Shown: piece after piece, positions 31,597-42,807 of the stretch
Position numbering within the stretch: the first letter of the stretch is position 1
Layout: every line of letters begins with the position of its first letter
Source: Poa pratensis
Lineage: Eukaryota > Streptophyta > Magnoliopsida > Poales > Poaceae
NCBI GenBank assembly: GCA_947311845.1
Contig: CAMZMU010000107.1
Location: 14,613,949 to 14,677,948 of the forward strand
Reading direction: 5' to 3'
DNA: 64,000 bases
Made by a program: the position numbers and the translations under genes
Notes under the pieces: generated by a model
Databases searched by the model: none
Seen by the model: the letters and a program-made list of their open reading frames with translations, nothing else
Told to the model about the DNA's origin: nothing

Positions 31597-34109
31597 CCTT
31601 CCAGTACTTCAACTGGCAGGAGTCAATTCGACTGCAAAACTACCGAGCGACGCTCGAGGAGCGCAAAAGGCAAGCCAGCCTCTCGAGTGCCCGACGAAGG
31701 GAGCAATCCCTCGGGTCCACACAGCAACCAACCCCTCGACCTAGGTCGCGGTTGGCAAGCCTTCCAGAACATGAAAGGGTAGCAATCACCCGTAACCTGT
31801 CGTTCATGACAGAGGACGCTAACGGAATCCCAGTACCCAAAACTGCTGCGGGTGCATTATTCTCCGTAGGTGCTTACCTCAAGGCAATACAACCTCCGGC
31901 GAATGACCCTAACGCAGCCCTGCATCGCCAACAACTCAAATCGCTAGCTCTAGCGGCACAGGCTATGCAGCCAGAAGACAAAACTCCAGCAAGGGATCGC
32001 GATCGCGACATAGTCGACTCACGACACGCAGCACATCATCGCAGTGGTCGCAGCCACCACTCGGATGAAGGAAGGAGAAGCACGCGCCGGCACAGGTCCA
32101 GCAGGAGCAGGTCTCGAAGATCCTATAGCAGCGATTCATACTCTGATCGCGAACCAGAGCCATGCGGAGCATTGTGCTTCACTCGACGCATCCGTGAGAC
32201 GCGGATGCCCAAACGGTTCAAGTTGACAGGCGAGCAACCCAAGTACAACGGTCGCCAAGAACCTTCTGGGTGGCTAGAAGATTACAGACTCGCCGTGGCA
32301 TGCCAGCGGGGCACGAACACCACGGCGATGCAGTACATACGACTTATGCTCGAAGGAACTGCCCGCGACTGGCTCAAATCACTCCCTCCATCATCATATG
32401 ACTCGTGGGATGATTTCCGCAGAGACTTCATCAAAAACTTCGAGCCTCTGTGTGAGCGCCCGAAGACATTCGAGGAATTAAGGACATGTACTCAACGATC
32501 AGACGAGTCGCTGAGATCATACATACGGCGGTGGACCGAAATACGCAATTCGGTTGGCAAAGTGTCAGAAGACAGGGCCATGGATGCCTTCATACAAGGT
32601 CTCGCCAGGAAGGACTTCAAAGAGGCACTTGGTCGTGAAAAGCCAACCTCCCTGGCTGACCTCATCAAAGTTGCGACTGAGTGGGCAGATGGAGAGGATT
32701 CTGTACGCAGATCCCGTGCTTCCCCAACACGCGACAACTACGAAAGCGGCAGTCGAAGCCGCAGAGATTCATACAGAGAAGATCGCAGGCGTAAACGGTC
32801 CAGACGTCCTTACGACGATAACAGACCCGAGTTCATGGCGGCTGGATACACACAGCCAAAGGAGGACCATGATAGAAGCAATCGACGCTCGGATGATCGA
32901 CGTGACAGTCGAGATCGCGAGCAGCGGAGCGATAGCTACAAAAGGCAAGAATGGCGCAAACGTAGCGACGCAAAACCCGAGCGGTCGTTCGAGGAAAAGA
33001 TGGACGACTGGTGCAGATTCCACCTCTTCAAGGGGGACGACGGAAAACTACGCTCCAATCACACCCTAAGGAACTGCAGGGAATTCGACCAAATGGCGAC
33101 TGACTATGTGATACGACTCAAGAGGAATGGCCCAGCACCTGCTCAGCCCATGCCTGCACCCGTACCACAGCCGAACGCTGTGCCCGCTCTCATGGCGCCA
33201 CAGCCGCCACCGCAACCCGCACCACAGCCTGCTCCAGGCGCAAATCTCGCAGGTGCCATACAACCTGTGCTACGGGCGGAAGATGATCAATATCCACAGC
33301 CCCACGGGCAGATGTACATGATACAAAAGGGTCGCCCCTCTAACAGGCAGCAAAAACTAATCACTCGACAGGTGAACTTGGCTGTCATGGCACCTCCAGC
33401 CGTGCCCGAATTTCTGAAGGGATCGGAAACCATCATAAGCTTTAGTCGAGAGGATCATCCCCCAGCTGTAGCTCGACCAGGGCATGCGGCTCTGGTACTC
33501 GACGCGCAAATAGGAGGCTACGCCATGACCAAGGTCTTCATGGATGGAGGCAGCGGCATAAACATCATCTTCGCGGACACACTCCGCAAAATGAACAGGT
33601 CAGTCGAAAACCTCCCAAAATCTTCAAATACCTTCCACGGTATCGTTCCTGGCAAAGCAATTAGCCCAGAAGGCACCGTACAACTCGACGTTACGTTCGG
33701 GGACGTAAGCCACTTCAGGACAGAGTCGATTGAGTTCGAGGTCGTCGACTGGAAATCACAATACCATGCTATTCTTGGTCGCCCGACGTTTGCTCGATTC
33801 ATGGCGGTGCCACACTATGCGTACCTCACGCTGAAGATGCCAGGACCAAAGGGAGTCATCACTGTCCGTGGAAACTTTCAAAGGTCCGATGCTTGCGACC
33901 GCGAGTTCAGCAAAATCTCCGAGATGTTCGGGGTGGAGGAATCACTCGCTGACTTAGCGATTACCAACGACCGCACACTCCTTCCAGAGCATAAGAAGTT
34001 GGCAGTCGACAGATCCTTCAATGCTACAAATGACACAAGGTCGCATCAGGTGCACCCGACCGATCCGACCAAGACAGTCAACATATCTTCGAGCCTGCCT
34101 ATCGCATAG
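31554..34109 (+). CDS. Inner gag (capsid/nucleocapsid-like) and aspartic protease
   Basis: Contains the retrotransposon gag domain (MQYIRLMLEGTARDWLKSLP, FIKNFEPLCERP, YIRRWTEIRNSV). An Arg/Asp/Ser-rich part follows, then a zinc-binding-like CRFHLFKGDDGKLRSNHTLR followed by NC. A retropepsin-like protease has the active-site motif MDGGSGINII near 33540. The frame ends with TAG at 34107-34109. The downstream RT is in the same frame, so gag-protease and RT are separated only by this stop. Confidence 0.88.
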   Translation: MHYDAAKLHPEEMLTFQYFNWQESIRLQNYRATLEERKRQASLSSARRREQSLGSTQQPTPRPRSRLASLPEHERVAITRNLSFMTEDANGIPVPKTAAGALFSVGAYLKAIQPPANDPNAALHRQQLKSLALAAQAMQPEDKTPARDRDRDIVDSRHAAHHRSGRSHHSDEGRRSTRRHRSSRSRSRRSYSSDSYSDREPEPCGALCFTRRIRETRMPKRFKLTGEQPKYNGRQEPSGWLEDYRLAVACQRGTNTTAMQYIRLMLEGTARDWLKSLPPSSYDSWDDFRRDFIKNFEPLCERPKTFEELRTCTQRSDESLRSYIRRWTEIRNSVGKVSEDRAMDAFIQGLARKDFKEALGREKPTSLADLIKVATEWADGEDSVRRSRASPTRDNYESGSRSRRDSYREDRRRKRSRRPYDDNRPEFMAAGYTQPKEDHDRSNRRSDDRRDSRDREQRSDSYKRQEWRKRSDAKPERSFEEKMDDWCRFHLFKGDDGKLRSNHTLRNCREFDQMATDYVIRLKRNGPAPAQPMPAPVPQPNAVPALMAPQPPPQPAPQPAPGANLAGAIQPVLRAEDDQYPQPHGQMYMIQKGRPSNRQQKLITRQVNLAVMAPPAVPEFLKGSETIISFSREDHPPAVARPGHAALVLDAQIGGYAMTKVFMDGGSGINIIFADTLRKMNRSVENLPKSSNTFHGIVPGKAISPEGTVQLDVTFGDVSHFRTESIEFEVVDWKSQYHAILGRPTFARFMAVPHYAYLTLKMPGPKGVITVRGNFQRSDACDREFSKISEMFGVEESLADLAITNDRTLLPEHKKLAVDRSFNATNDTRSHQVHPTDPTKTVNISSSLPIA

Positions 34110-36134
34110 GAAGGCGCGCTCGTCGAATTCCTCCGTGAGAACTGGGAAATATTTGCGTGGTGTCCAGCCGACATGCCAGGTATTCCCAGGGAATTCGCCG
34201 AGCACTCTCTCCAATTGTTTCCAGATGCAAAGCCAGTCAAGCAAACGATGCGTCGAATCTCCGGTCCAAAGCGAACCGCAGTCGAATCCGAAGTCGACCG
34301 GTTACTCGCAGCAGGATTCATTAGGGAAATCAAGAAATCACAATGGGTGGCCAACCCTGTACTCGTAGAAAAGAAGCATACAGACATCCTTCGGATGTGC
34401 GTGGATTTCACAGCGCTGAACAAGTGCTGTCCAAAGGATCACTTCCCGCTACCCCGGATCGATCAGATCGTTGACTCCACCGCCGGATGCGCACGACTCT
34501 CCTTTCTGGATGCTTACTCAGGTTATCACCAGATAAGGATGAAGCAAGAAGACGAAGAAAAAACGGCGTTCATAACCCCACTCGGGGTCTACTGCTACAC
34601 AACTATGCCCTTCGGGCTAAAAAACGCGGGTGCAACATACCAGCGCATGATGCAGGACTGCCTCAAAAAGCAAATTGGACGCAACGTCCAGGTCTACGTT
34701 GATGACATTGTCATTACCACAAGGGAAGAACGCACACTACTCGACGATTTGAGGGAGACGTTCGCAAACCTCAAACGCTTCCATATCAAGCTCAATCCTA
34801 AGAAGTGTACGTTCGGCGTTCCAGCCGGGCAGCTCTTAGGGTACCTAGTCTCTGCTCGTGGAATCGAAGCAGACCCGGAGAAAATACAGGCCATCCTCAC
34901 CATGCAAAGGCCTTCAAAGCTTCATGATGTGCAGAAACTAGCAGGACGAGTAGCGGCGCTCAGTCGATTCATCAGCAAACTGGGTGAAAAGGCTCTACCA
35001 TTCTATCGACTGATGAAGAAGGCGGACAAGTTCGAGTGGACGCCAGAAGCTGAAGCAGCCTTCACAGATCTCAAGCGGATCCTCACAAGCCCTCCAATCC
35101 TCGTCGCACCTAAGGAACGGGAACCACTCTACCTGTATGTCTCGGCTACAAACAGGGTGGTGAGCACCGTACTGGTAGTCGAACGCGTGGAGGAGGGGCA
35201 CATCCAAAGCATACAACGTCCAGTCTACTACCTGAGCGAGGTTCTCTCCATATCAAAACAGCGGTACCCGCACTATCAAAAGCTGGCATACGCTGTATTC
35301 ATGTCCTCAAGGAAGCTGACACACTACTTCACCGAGCATCCGATTACCGTGGTAAGCAACTCAGCAATCGGTGATATACTCACAAACCCCAATGCAACGG
35401 GTCGAGTGGCAAAATGGCTCATCGAGCTGGCTCCAAGAGATATCAAGTACGAGCACCCGAAGGCTATCAAAGCACAAGTCCTACCCGACTTCACAACCGA
35501 GTGGATAGAAGCCCAATTACCTGGAGCACCAGACGTGGCCAATTCCTGGACCATGTACTTCGATGGGTCCAAGAAACATGAAGGCGCAGGCGCAGGCGTC
35601 GTCCTCATATCACCAAAAGGGGACAAGCTACGTTATGTTTTGCAGATGGGATTCAAGCTACCCTCCAATAACGAGGCTGAATACGAGGCTCTGATCCATG
35701 GCATGCGGATGGCAAAGGCACTCGGGTGCACTCGACTGATGATCTACGGCGACTCCAACCTCGTGGTGCAGCAAACAATGAAGGCCTGCGACGCAATCGC
35801 GGACAACATGATCGCTTATCGCGATCTGTACAACACACTAGAAGGCAGCTTCGAGGGCTGCGAGTTGAGGCACATAGGAAGGGAAAGCAACGAAGAAGCA
35901 GACATGCTAGCCAATCTTGGCTCAACTGGCGCACAAATTCCACCTGGTGTCTTCCTCGAGCGTATTGAACACAGATCATCAAGGAGAAACGAGAGCCTCC
36001 TCCGTCGACTACGCCACCCAAAAGCAAAATGCCTAGCACAGAGGACCCCCCTGTCGAGGTATTTCTCATTGAGCCAACCTGGACTCAACCTTTTCTGGCT
36101 TACATACTCCGTAGCGAGCTACCAGATGACATAA
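34110..36134 (+). CDS. Inner reverse transcriptase and RNase H domains
   Basis: Open in the gag frame directly after TAG 34109. It shows MRRISGPKR, SFLDAYSGYHQIRM, PFGLKNAGATYQRMM and the catalytic YVDD (34695-34706). Next comes a Ty3-type RNase H/connection region in which the usual catalytic TDAS is replaced (LYVSATN), then a second RNase H with FDGS, NEAEYEAL and GDSNLVV. The second domain is the archaeal-like RNase H typical of the Tat lineage. Around 35985 the sense continues in another frame; one extra base would join it to integrase. The nominal stop at 36132-36134 is therefore probably not the natural end. Confidence 0.88.
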   Translation, partial: EGALVEFLRENWEIFAWCPADMPGIPREFAEHSLQLFPDAKPVKQTMRRISGPKRTAVESEVDRLLAAGFIREIKKSQWVANPVLVEKKHTDILRMCVDFTALNKCCPKDHFPLPRIDQIVDSTAGCARLSFLDAYSGYHQIRMKQEDEEKTAFITPLGVYCYTTMPFGLKNAGATYQRMMQDCLKKQIGRNVQVYVDDIVITTREERTLLDDLRETFANLKRFHIKLNPKKCTFGVPAGQLLGYLVSARGIEADPEKIQAILTMQRPSKLHDVQKLAGRVAALSRFISKLGEKALPFYRLMKKADKFEWTPEAEAAFTDLKRILTSPPILVAPKEREPLYLYVSATNRVVSTVLVVERVEEGHIQSIQRPVYYLSEVLSISKQRYPHYQKLAYAVFMSSRKLTHYFTEHPITVVSNSAIGDILTNPNATGRVAKWLIELAPRDIKYEHPKAIKAQVLPDFTTEWIEAQLPGAPDVANSWTMYFDGSKKHEGAGAGVVLISPKGDKLRYVLQMGFKLPSNNEAEYEALIHGMRMAKALGCTRLMIYGDSNLVVQQTMKACDAIADNMIAYRDLYNTLEGSFEGCELRHIGRESNEEADMLANLGSTGAQIPPGVFLERIEHRSSRRNESLLRRLRHPKAKCLAQRTPLSRYFSLSQPGLNLFWLTYSVASYQMT

Positions 36135-37315
36135 CCGAGTCCCGACGCGTGACTCGAAGATCAAAAGCATACACCGTTATCAACGGCGAGTTATACAAGC
36201 GCAGCATATCAGGTATGTTCCAAAGATGCATCGCACTCGAAGATGGCCAAGCCATACTTCGAGACATTCATGCAGGTACCTGTGGGCATCACGCCAGCAG
36301 TCGATCACTCGTAGCCAAAGCCTTTCGCGCAGGGTTTTACTGGCCTACAGCACTCAAAGACGCGGAGGACATAGTCAAAAGGTGCGTCGGCTGCCAGAAA
36401 TTCGCAACAAGGCCGCACGCACCCGCATCGGCGTTGAAGACTATACCGCTGGCCTGGCCTTTCGCCCAATGGGGGCTCGATATGGTTGGGCCACTCAAAA
36501 AATCATCGCATGGCGGGCATACTCACCTACTGGTGGCAGTCGACAAGTTCACAAAGTGGATCGAGGCGGTCCCCATCACAAATTCGACTGCTACTACGGC
36601 AGTCAACTTCATAAAGAGCATCATCTATCGCTTCGGTGTCCCAAACAGTATCATCACTGATAACGGCACAAACTTCACGGCTGAGGAGTTCAAAACCTTT
36701 TGCAAAGAGCAGGACATTACGCTCAACTACGCATCCGTGGCGCATCCGCAATCCAATGGCCAAGTCGAAAAGGCCAATGGGCTTGTGACGAGTGGGATCA
36801 AGAAGCGCCTCCTGGTGCCACTCAAAAGAGCTGCAGGTGCTTGGGTCGAAGAACTACCGTCTGTGCTATGGAGCCTACGCACAACTCCCAACACTTCTAC
36901 GCAGTTCACCCCATTCTTCATGGTCTACGGTGCAGAGGCGATTCTGCCATCAGACGTAAGGTTCAACGCACCACGAGTTGAAGCATACAATGAAGAAGAC
37001 GCAGAAGAGGCACTCGAAGACGCAGTCGACTTGCTTGATGAGGCGCGCGACACGGCCTTAGCCCGCACAGCTGTTTACCAGCAGGACCTTCGCAACTACC
37101 ACAGCCGTCGACTGCGCACCAGGTCCTTCGTCGTTGGCGACCTGGTTCTTCGACTGAAGCAAAAGAAGGTGCACAAGCTCGCTTCCCCATGGGAGGGTCC
37201 CTTCATCATCACGGAGGTCCTTGGTGGAGGTGCATATCGACTGAAGCACGCGAAGACAGGCGAACCCTCTCACAATCCGTGGAACGTTGCGCATCTGCGC
37301 CGTTTCTACGCATAA
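36029..37315 (+). CDS. Inner integrase
   Basis: Carries an HHCC-type zinc region (GHHASSRSLV ... CVGCQKF) and a DDE core with GLDMVG, ITDNGTNF and NGQVEKAN. A C-terminal region follows with GDLVLRL and SPWEGPFIITEVLGGGAYRL, close to the GPF/Y motif, ending NPWNVAHLRRFYA. It inserts the cDNA into the host genome. Intact as read; overlaps the RT frame by 106 bases. Confidence 0.9.
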   Translation: MPSTEDPPVEVFLIEPTWTQPFLAYILRSELPDDITESRRVTRRSKAYTVINGELYKRSISGMFQRCIALEDGQAILRDIHAGTCGHHASSRSLVAKAFRAGFYWPTALKDAEDIVKRCVGCQKFATRPHAPASALKTIPLAWPFAQWGLDMVGPLKKSSHGGHTHLLVAVDKFTKWIEAVPITNSTATTAVNFIKSIIYRFGVPNSIITDNGTNFTAEEFKTFCKEQDITLNYASVAHPQSNGQVEKANGLVTSGIKKRLLVPLKRAAGAWVEELPSVLWSLRTTPNTSTQFTPFFMVYGAEAILPSDVRFNAPRVEAYNEEDAEEALEDAVDLLDEARDTALARTAVYQQDLRNYHSRRLRTRSFVVGDLVLRLKQKKVHKLASPWEGPFIITEVLGGGAYRLKHAKTGEPSHNPWNVAHLRRFYA

Positions 37316-37764
37316 AGTGCTCACAGTCATACAATGTAATAGGCTATATGTCGGATGGCTGCAGGTTTCAGACGCGCTCTTTTCCTTACCAGGGTACCTA
37401 AGGGGACTGGAAGGTTTTTAATGAGGCGGCCTGCAGCCTAACATTCAAAAGAGGAATAAAATCAATGTTCCTTCGACTCCTTTGTGGCTACCACCTGCAT
37501 AATTCATACCTTAACCGCACCCGAGACCCTCGGGGGCTGCGTAACAAGGATCCGAACAAAGAACATAAAAACTTTGCAGCCGCACTCGAATACTCGGGGG
37601 CTGCACAGTCATCGGTTCATAACCAACACATATTTCACAAACCCCGCTCGATTGACTCGGGGGCTCGGCAAAAAATCAAAGTATACAAACTATACAATAT
37701 ACAAAGAGTCAAAAATTACACTCGGGGGCTGCCCCCTATACAAAAATTGCACTCGCAAACCATT
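37316..37764 (+). repeat. Inner spacer with repeated CTCGGGGGCT motifs
   Basis: No gene. CTCGGGGGCT (the core of the polypurine tract) recurs at about 37530, 37600, 37656 and 37723, again at 42190, and next to the 3' LTR at 42796. Confidence 0.7.
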
Positions 37765-38603
37765 CTAATCCTCAGGCTCGTCTTTTACGGGCAGCTCGGG
37801 GCCGCAAAGCTGTTCGCGAGTGCACTCGATCAGTGTCTCCGCAGCTTGGATCGTGTCATCCAAGTCTTTTTGTCGAGAACCTCTCCGGCTGCAGGTGTCC
37901 GCAACACCAACCTTGGTTTTCGACTACGCATATACGCCATTGCAGCGTTGGCTCCAATTACAAGTCTTTGAGACAGCAACTCTCGAATGGGATTTGTTTG
38001 GCGGAAGATGTTCAACACAGCACGAATCCCTTGTGGTTGTGGCCCCGAAGGAAAAAGAGTCTCGTTCAGACGAATAAACGATGCCCGGCATAACTCCAGC
38101 AGCTCAGCACTTCGCCAGACGCGATCCTTCAGGGTGGCAAGTATGCGGGCATGGTACCTATCAAGCCAAAAGTGTTGACGCCCAGTTGTAGGGTCGTCAA
38201 CCACGCTATCCAGGCGTCCTTCCACGCGAATCTGTTCAGCCTGGAAGTTGTCGACAAAGCCTACAAATACGGGCGCACCAGTTAGATCAAAAGGACAAAA
38301 GCTACACAAAAAGCTTGTAAAACAAAGCAAGATTCGAACTTACACTCGAGTTGCCTGTTCACAAGCTCCATCTCCCCGAGAACATAATCCTCGCGTTGGG
38401 TGGCCAACGCGGGTCTGGCCCTCAATCGACTCAGCTCAGCCTGGGCGTCCTTCAGATCTTGCTCCATTCTCACATATTTAGCCTTCATATACTCCATCAC
38501 CTTGGCATCATTTGCCACCTGACCCTGGGATCGGGTGGTGGTTGGAGCCTGCGAGGAACTAGTCGCGTAGCAGGTTCTCGTGACTGTTCAAAGAGCATAA
38601 TCA
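37765..38603 (-). pseudogene. Inner antisense gene block 2 (coiled coil and C-terminal domain)
   Basis: Minus strand. A first exon from about 38603 encodes EYMKAKYVRMEQDLKDAQAE (coiled coil) up to a donor GTAAGT near 38345. A second exon from about 38270 encodes DNFQAEQIRVEGRLDSVVDD, RFHARILATLKDRVW-like helices and, after a frame change near 37870, DLDDTIQAAETLIECTRE and VKDEPED with TAG at 37765-37767. It resembles the C-terminal half of grass antisense gypsy genes and may be a partial second copy of the block at 38776-41512. Confidence 0.55.
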
Positions 38604-38775
38604 CAAACACAAAGTTTGTAAGACTCGCGTCATAAGCATACAACTCTCCAAATGAAAGACATTGGCAAAAGACAGTTTGCATAAACAAGGTAGCAAAAAC
38701 AAAGCGCAGACTCGCGCAGTTCAGAAGGTATCATTACAAGGCATAAAAAAGCAAAAGGGTACAGCTACCCTAAGC

Positions 38776-41512
38776 CTAAGATTTCGATTTCCTAAGCAGA
38801 CGATTGGCAGTCTCGAGTGCCCGGCGCTCCATGGTGTTCATGAAAACTTCAGCCAGTCGCGCGGCTGCTCCGCTCACCCCCTTCAGCGAAATGGGCTTCC
38901 CGTCTGGCTTCTGAGGGAACGCAGACAGTGCTGCCTCATAGTCGCAATCTATCCCATGTCCCATAAGAAGCTTGATGGTGGACTCGGATCCGCGTACCGT
39001 GTTGGCGCGAGCAAAACCCGCCATGGTGGACGTCCCGGGGCCAAACACGTTGGCGAAGTCATCCACCGTCGACGGCACCACGCCAGTAGGGAACACCACT
39101 TGGTATACAGCACCAAGTGTGCTCGTTGATTTGGCGAGTGCTTCTTTCGCCTGGTTGCATAGAGCGCCTAAGCCGCCCACAGCCTGTTCCAGCGAAAGAT
39201 CGTCACTCGCCACGTCTGCAGAGGCCGGTGCGCCAACAGCTTCTGCACAATTCAAAACAGGCATAAGTACGACACTCGACAAGTTATATCGTCATATCAA
39301 AAGGAGAAAAAGATTACTCACCTCCCATGGCCTGCGCGAGTGCCGCGAGCTGGTCAGCATATTCTCGCTCGCGTGCAGCAGCTGAGTTGGTGGCGGCAGC
39401 CAGCTCTTTCTTCGATTCTTCGCGCTGCGCGGCGAGTGCGTCTTCCAGCTCCTTCTTCTCGCCTGGCCCAGCAAAAATTACGTGCATTCAATACTCGACA
39501 AAATCAGGCATTGCGAAAAGAAGTTGGGCAAAACAAAAGCAAAAAGGAGAACTCACGACTGAGCCGCTCGAGCTCGGCGCGCATGGTGTCCCTCTCCTGC
39601 TCCACCTGGACATAAGCCTTGGCAGAATCTGCCAAGGTGTGGTAGAAGGGCTGCGAGCACACGGATTCAGCAAAAATCTAAAAATTCTCACAGACCTACA
39701 ACTAAACGGGTCAAGCAAAAAGTTACTCACGTGGTTCATCCACGGCTCAGGAGCCGCGACTGATGTCCCGACATCTGGAGTTGCCGCCTTGGCTGTTTCA
39801 ACGACAGCGTCAGTGGCCATGGGCTGGGCAGCCTCGTTTCCAGTCGGTGCAGACTTCGAGTGCTCCACGGCTGGAACATTCTCGACTGGAGGAGTCCCAG
39901 GCTGATTGTTTTCAGCACTGTGAGCAACACAACAAAACAAAAGGATGGTCAGCACAAAAATATGACAGCACAAACATTTTCATATCATACTCAAAAACAC
40001 ACATACCTGTGCTCCTCATCTTCCTCGTCTTCGGAGTCGCCAAAAATTGGTCCTCCAAAGGCTGGGGTACCACTCGACTGAAGCGGAAGAGTCGAGCTTG
40101 TTGAGCACGCACGCAAAGGAGCGGCTTGGAAAACAGGTGGTGAATCTGATTCCTCGTCATCCTCCAAGCCTTGCTCCTTCGCGGGTGAACTGGCAGCAGA
40201 AGGCGCCTTCTTGGCCAGTCGACGCCGCTTCGGTTGCGCGGTATCGACTTCTTGGTCAGAAGGAGCCTTGTCTTCAGATTGGACTTCTTCTGCTGCTTCT
40301 TCCTCGCATCCTCCACACGTGAAGTGGTGGCGGAAGGGATGGGCGACTGATCCCCTTTCGGGTCCACCACCTGTGCCTGTGTTTCTTCAGTCTCGCCATT
40401 TTCAGGCAGAGGAGGAAGGGAGGCAGCAGTCGAGTGACCCTGCATAGCACACATCACAAATTGCAAAGTCAGAATCAAAAATCGCGATCATAAAACATGC
40501 GAGTGGCAAACTTTTCATTGCAAGCAGGCTATAACACATACATACCTCAAGCAAAGGGTTCTCCAACCCATATGGTGCAACAGGGCAGTCGACATTGCAA
40601 GTGTCGCCTGTCGTCAAGTTGGTGATGTGTCGCACATGCGTCAGCAGCTCACTCCTTGAAAGCTCCTCTGGATTCATTCGGGTGATGTCACCTGCGCCTT
40701 CATACTCCCACATGGGGTGCGCTCGGGCGCGAATGGGCCACACCCGCCTCTTCACAAAGGTGGCGATCAAATGGATGCCTGTGACCTTGTCCAGCATGCC
40801 TCCGATCCGAGCCAGCAAAGGGCTTGCCTCCTCCATTTCTTCGGCTGAGAGTTGGTGATCCCACGCCTTGGTCCTGGTGAAAGCAGCAGTCGAGAAAGGG
40901 GCGGCTGCATCCTGCTCCACAGTCGCATAAAACCACCCCTTCCTCCAGCCTTGAGCGGAGTCGACGGTCTTCAGGCGGAAGTATCGGGTGTCGCTGCGCA
41001 CCTGTATTCCACAGCCGCCGACGGGGTAGGTGCGACCACCTCCTCTGTTCGGCCGCACCATGAAGATGGCTTCCACAGCGCCCAGCTGGGAGCGACGCCG
41101 AGGAAGCACTCGCACAGCGTGATGAAGCACGCGATATGCATAATGCCGTTTGGGGTGAGATCATGGATCTGCACCCCGTAGGCAAAAGAAGACCACGAAC
41201 GAAATCGTGGAGGGGAAGCGAAAAGCCCCTAGGCAAAAACTCCGCAAAACAAACACGCTCGTTGGCGCGTGGTTCGGGGAGTACCTCCTTGGGCGACGGC
41301 GCGCGGACGGCGAGCTGCTCCGCGGGTGGCAGATACCCCTGCTCGCGGAACTTGACCAAATGGGCGTCCTTGATGGTGGACTTCGCCCAGTCCCCGCTGC
41401 CCTTCTTCAGCGCGGCGGATGCAGATGTACCCGCCACGGCCTTCTTGCCCTTGGTCGCATCGGTAGCGGCGGCGGCGGCAGCGCCACGCTTCGCACCTCC
41501 ACCTTTCGCCAT
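38776..41512 (-). CDS. Inner antisense gene ('putative gypsy type transposon' family), multi-exon
   Basis: On the minus strand from ATG 41512: an alanine/lysine-rich N-terminus, then the PF04195-type region (ERVCFAEFLPRGFSLPLHDF, IHDLTPNGIMHIACFITLCE, KGWFYATVEQ). It reaches donor GTATGT near 40546. Further exons near 40440-40010 (Ser/Pro/Glu-rich), 39920-39735, 39660-39560 and 39470-39320 carry coiled coils. A last exon, 39245-38776, has LGALCNQAKEALAKSTSTL and ends LLRKSKS. Frames change near 41175, 41065 and 40290; the first two look like single missing bases. Same family and placement as Outer's antisense gene. A TAAATAG element near 41643-41650 may be its TATA box. Confidence 0.65.
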
Positions 41513-42807
41513 CGCTACGGTGGAGGGAGTGTGGGGCAAGAGCTTGGGCGCAGAGCAATGGAGGTGGGCGCGAGGAAGAAGATGAGACGAGGGGCGGCGC
41601 AGGGGAAAATGGCAAGTAAAAAACTCTGCCAGCACCGTCCCCCCTATTTACCACAGAGCGCAAAAACGATCGTAGCCGTTAAAACAAATCCATACGCTCC
41701 GCGCGAAATCTGGCCATACACGTGGCGGCCACGGAGAGCAACCGTCGCCGGCCACTCCGCCCACTACGCACGAGAATCCAGGAAGCCATCATCACGCCCC
41801 GTGAAAATAGTGCCCGAACGGTCAAATCAAGTCCACGCGGCGTCATCCCTGGTCAGCTCTGCAAAAACGGGCCCACAGAACAGGGTCACGTCTTATCAAA
41901 GCCTCTCCAGGCACGCCATCGCTTGTCAGAGATAGCAGTCGCAAAATGCGTCATTGCTGACGTTGTTCTCTCTTTCACAACTGGCATAAAAGTCACTCGA
42001 TGATATCTTCGGGTGGTCTCTCGCATAAGTTTCGGTTGGTTTTTTAGCAAAAGTCATAGAGGCCAGTCGAAATTCTTTCGACTGCAGCATCATACTCCCA
42101 TCGGGAGCGTATCAAAAAATTTCTTTGACTAAAATGTGCAGGGTAAAAGAATTTGAGATTATCCTCCATTGCAAGCAATAAAGCACAATCTCGGGGGCTA
42201 CTCCCATCGGGAGCGCTGTCGCGCACCCGATAGAATAATGGCAAAAGTGCAGTCGACGAACATTCGACTAAGTTCATAAGCAAAATCACACTCAAAATAT
42301 TCCCGAGTTGATCCGACGATCCTTGGATGCTGCATGCATAAGTGCAAAGGTAAGACCCGCCGATCAGTCGAGCTGGGCTAAGGACCGCTCCAGCAGCGTT
42401 ATCCTTAAATGTTCCGTGTCAGCAGACATGATGAAAATCCCCGACGGACGCGTTGGGTAGATTCAAAATTATACTGCAGTTCGATTCAGTAAGACCTCAA
42501 CGGCCGTTTCGAGTCTGTCCAGTTTGTTCCAGATTCGAGTCCGGGGACTCGAGTTTGATTGAAAGCTAGTATGGTTTTGCCACAAATGGTAGTTAACCGG
42601 CCCCGATCCGTCGTGTGTGCCGGGCCTGCTAAGCTAATATCCCTTGATTATCATAAGCAAAAACTCATAGTCGATGAAAACACTCGGCATTGCTAACATG
42701 TGCTATTTCATAAGAATTCTAAATACAGATGTAAAAAATATATATAACGTGCATGATGTATGAGTCCATGCCCGACTCTTCGAATCAGACAAGTACTCGG
42801 GGGCTAC
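41513..42807. other. Inner 3' region between antisense gene and 3' LTR
   Basis: 41640-41900 is the likely antisense promoter and upstream region. Farther on there are two copies of CTCCCATCGGGAGCG (42106-42120 and 42203-42217), which can fold as hairpins, and one more CTCGGGGGCTAC before the LTR. No coding sequence is supported. Confidence 0.5.
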
